This document shows, one piece after another, positions 38,543 to 38,658 of a DNA stretch of 38,658 bases. The notes beneath the pieces were generated by a model, which was given only the letters and a program-made list of their open reading frames with translations, searched no databases and had not been told where the DNA came from. How positions within the stretch are numbered: position 1 is the stretch's first letter; every line of letters begins with the position of its first letter. Origin of the DNA: Metabacillus crassostreae (lineage in GTDB: Bacteria; Bacillota; Bacilli; Bacillales; Bacillaceae); NCBI RefSeq assembly GCF_016908395.1, contig NZ_JAFBDU010000017.1, positions 1 through 38,658 on the forward strand, given 5' to 3'. Both the position numbers and the translations under genes were made by a program.

Positions 38543-38658
38543 TCGCCTTTGGGTGATGAAAGTTCTTTGAAAACTAAACAAAACCAAGCGTGCCAACGTT
38601 AATTTCGATTAACAAAACGTACTATATAGTACAAAACGAATTATATGAGCAAGTCAAA
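38543..38658 (+). other. Pre-16S rRNA leader (rrn operon, 16S outside the window)
   Basis: GTTCTTTGAAAACTAAACAA (38560-38579) is the conserved Bacillus rRNA leader antitermination-type segment. Two small hairpins follow: GTTAAT/ATTAAC around TTCG (38598-38613) and the palindrome GTACTATATAGTAC (38619-38632). ATGAGCAAGTCAAA at the end is the usual sequence just before mature 16S rRNA. The 16S gene itself should start within a few tens of bases beyond 38658. Confidence 0.88.

Overview
The window is the chromosomal origin region of a low-GC, spore-forming member of the Bacillaceae. Evidence for this is the gene order (purA-dnaC-rplI-gdpP-yybS, rpsR-ssb-rpsF, ychF, soj-spo0J, noc-rsmG-mnmG-mnmE-jag-spoIIIJ-rnpA-rpmH, oriC-dnaA-dnaN-yaaA-recF-remB-gyrB-gyrA), the sporulation-linked genes (yyaC, spoIIIJ, soj, spo0J) and near-identity of many products to the Bacillus subtilis proteins as I recall them. 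It is not B. subtilis itself: an HD-GYP gene lies between gyrA and the rRNA operon, and several accessory genes differ. A species cannot be named from the sequence alone.

Layout. 1-371: three tRNA genes on the minus strand, transcribed Lys-Glu-Asp. 565-3535: purA and the replicative helicase gene dnaC. 3687-7072: the rplI-gdpP-yybS group. 7375-8518: the rpsF-ssb-rpsR operon with an autoregulatory-type leader. 8744-14660: ychF, a molybdopterin oxidoreductase (yyaE), DUF951 (yyzM), an MscS channel and a YkvI-family transporter. 14761-15384: yyaC, the only gene left of the origin that runs on the plus strand. 15573-20373: a DUF554 membrane protein, spo0J-soj, noc and rsmG, with two parS-like sites. 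20390-26457: mnmG, mnmE, jag, spoIIIJ, rnpA and rpmH. About 26990-28930: a bipartite oriC, with DnaA-box clusters before and after dnaA and a DnaA-trio/AT-rich unwinding tract before dnaN. 29005-37130: dnaN, yaaA, recF, remB, gyrB, gyrA. 37304-38383: the HD-GYP protein. From 38506 to the end: the promoter and pre-16S leader of an rRNA operon whose 16S gene begins just beyond the window.

The genes form the replication and segregation core: DnaA opens oriC, DnaC is the helicase, DnaN the clamp, SSB and RecF handle single strands, gyrase removes supercoils, and Soj/Spo0J/Noc segregate the origin and protect the nucleoid. Ribosome and tRNA-maturation genes fill the gaps. Apart from yyaC, every gene is co-oriented with the fork leaving oriC.

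I found no mobile element, CRISPR array, phage or defence island, and no obviously new multi-gene system. The most unusual points are: dnaC has no normal start codon where its homologues begin (an ATA sits there); decayed copies of an interspersed hairpin element occur in at least five intergenic gaps, including one beside oriC; a parS-like site is embedded in a 32-bp palindrome beside noc; a DnaA-box trio lies between mnmE and jag; and the HD-GYP protein has Cys in place of the His of its HD dyad.

Longer gene-free stretches. 1852-2164 holds the purA promoter and PurR-like boxes; 1969-2134 shows nothing. 7073-7374 holds only the rpsR terminator. 9845-10205 holds the ychF promoter, a repeat copy and the yyaE terminator. 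13324-13646 and 16281-16594 hold inverted repeats. 18204-18655 holds a hairpin and the noc terminator. 23728-24047 holds DnaA boxes. 25956-26322 and 26458-27413 hold repeat copies, the rpmH promoter and half of oriC. 30142-30478 holds the dnaN terminator and a promoter. 34100-34577 holds the gyrB terminator and the gyrA promoter.
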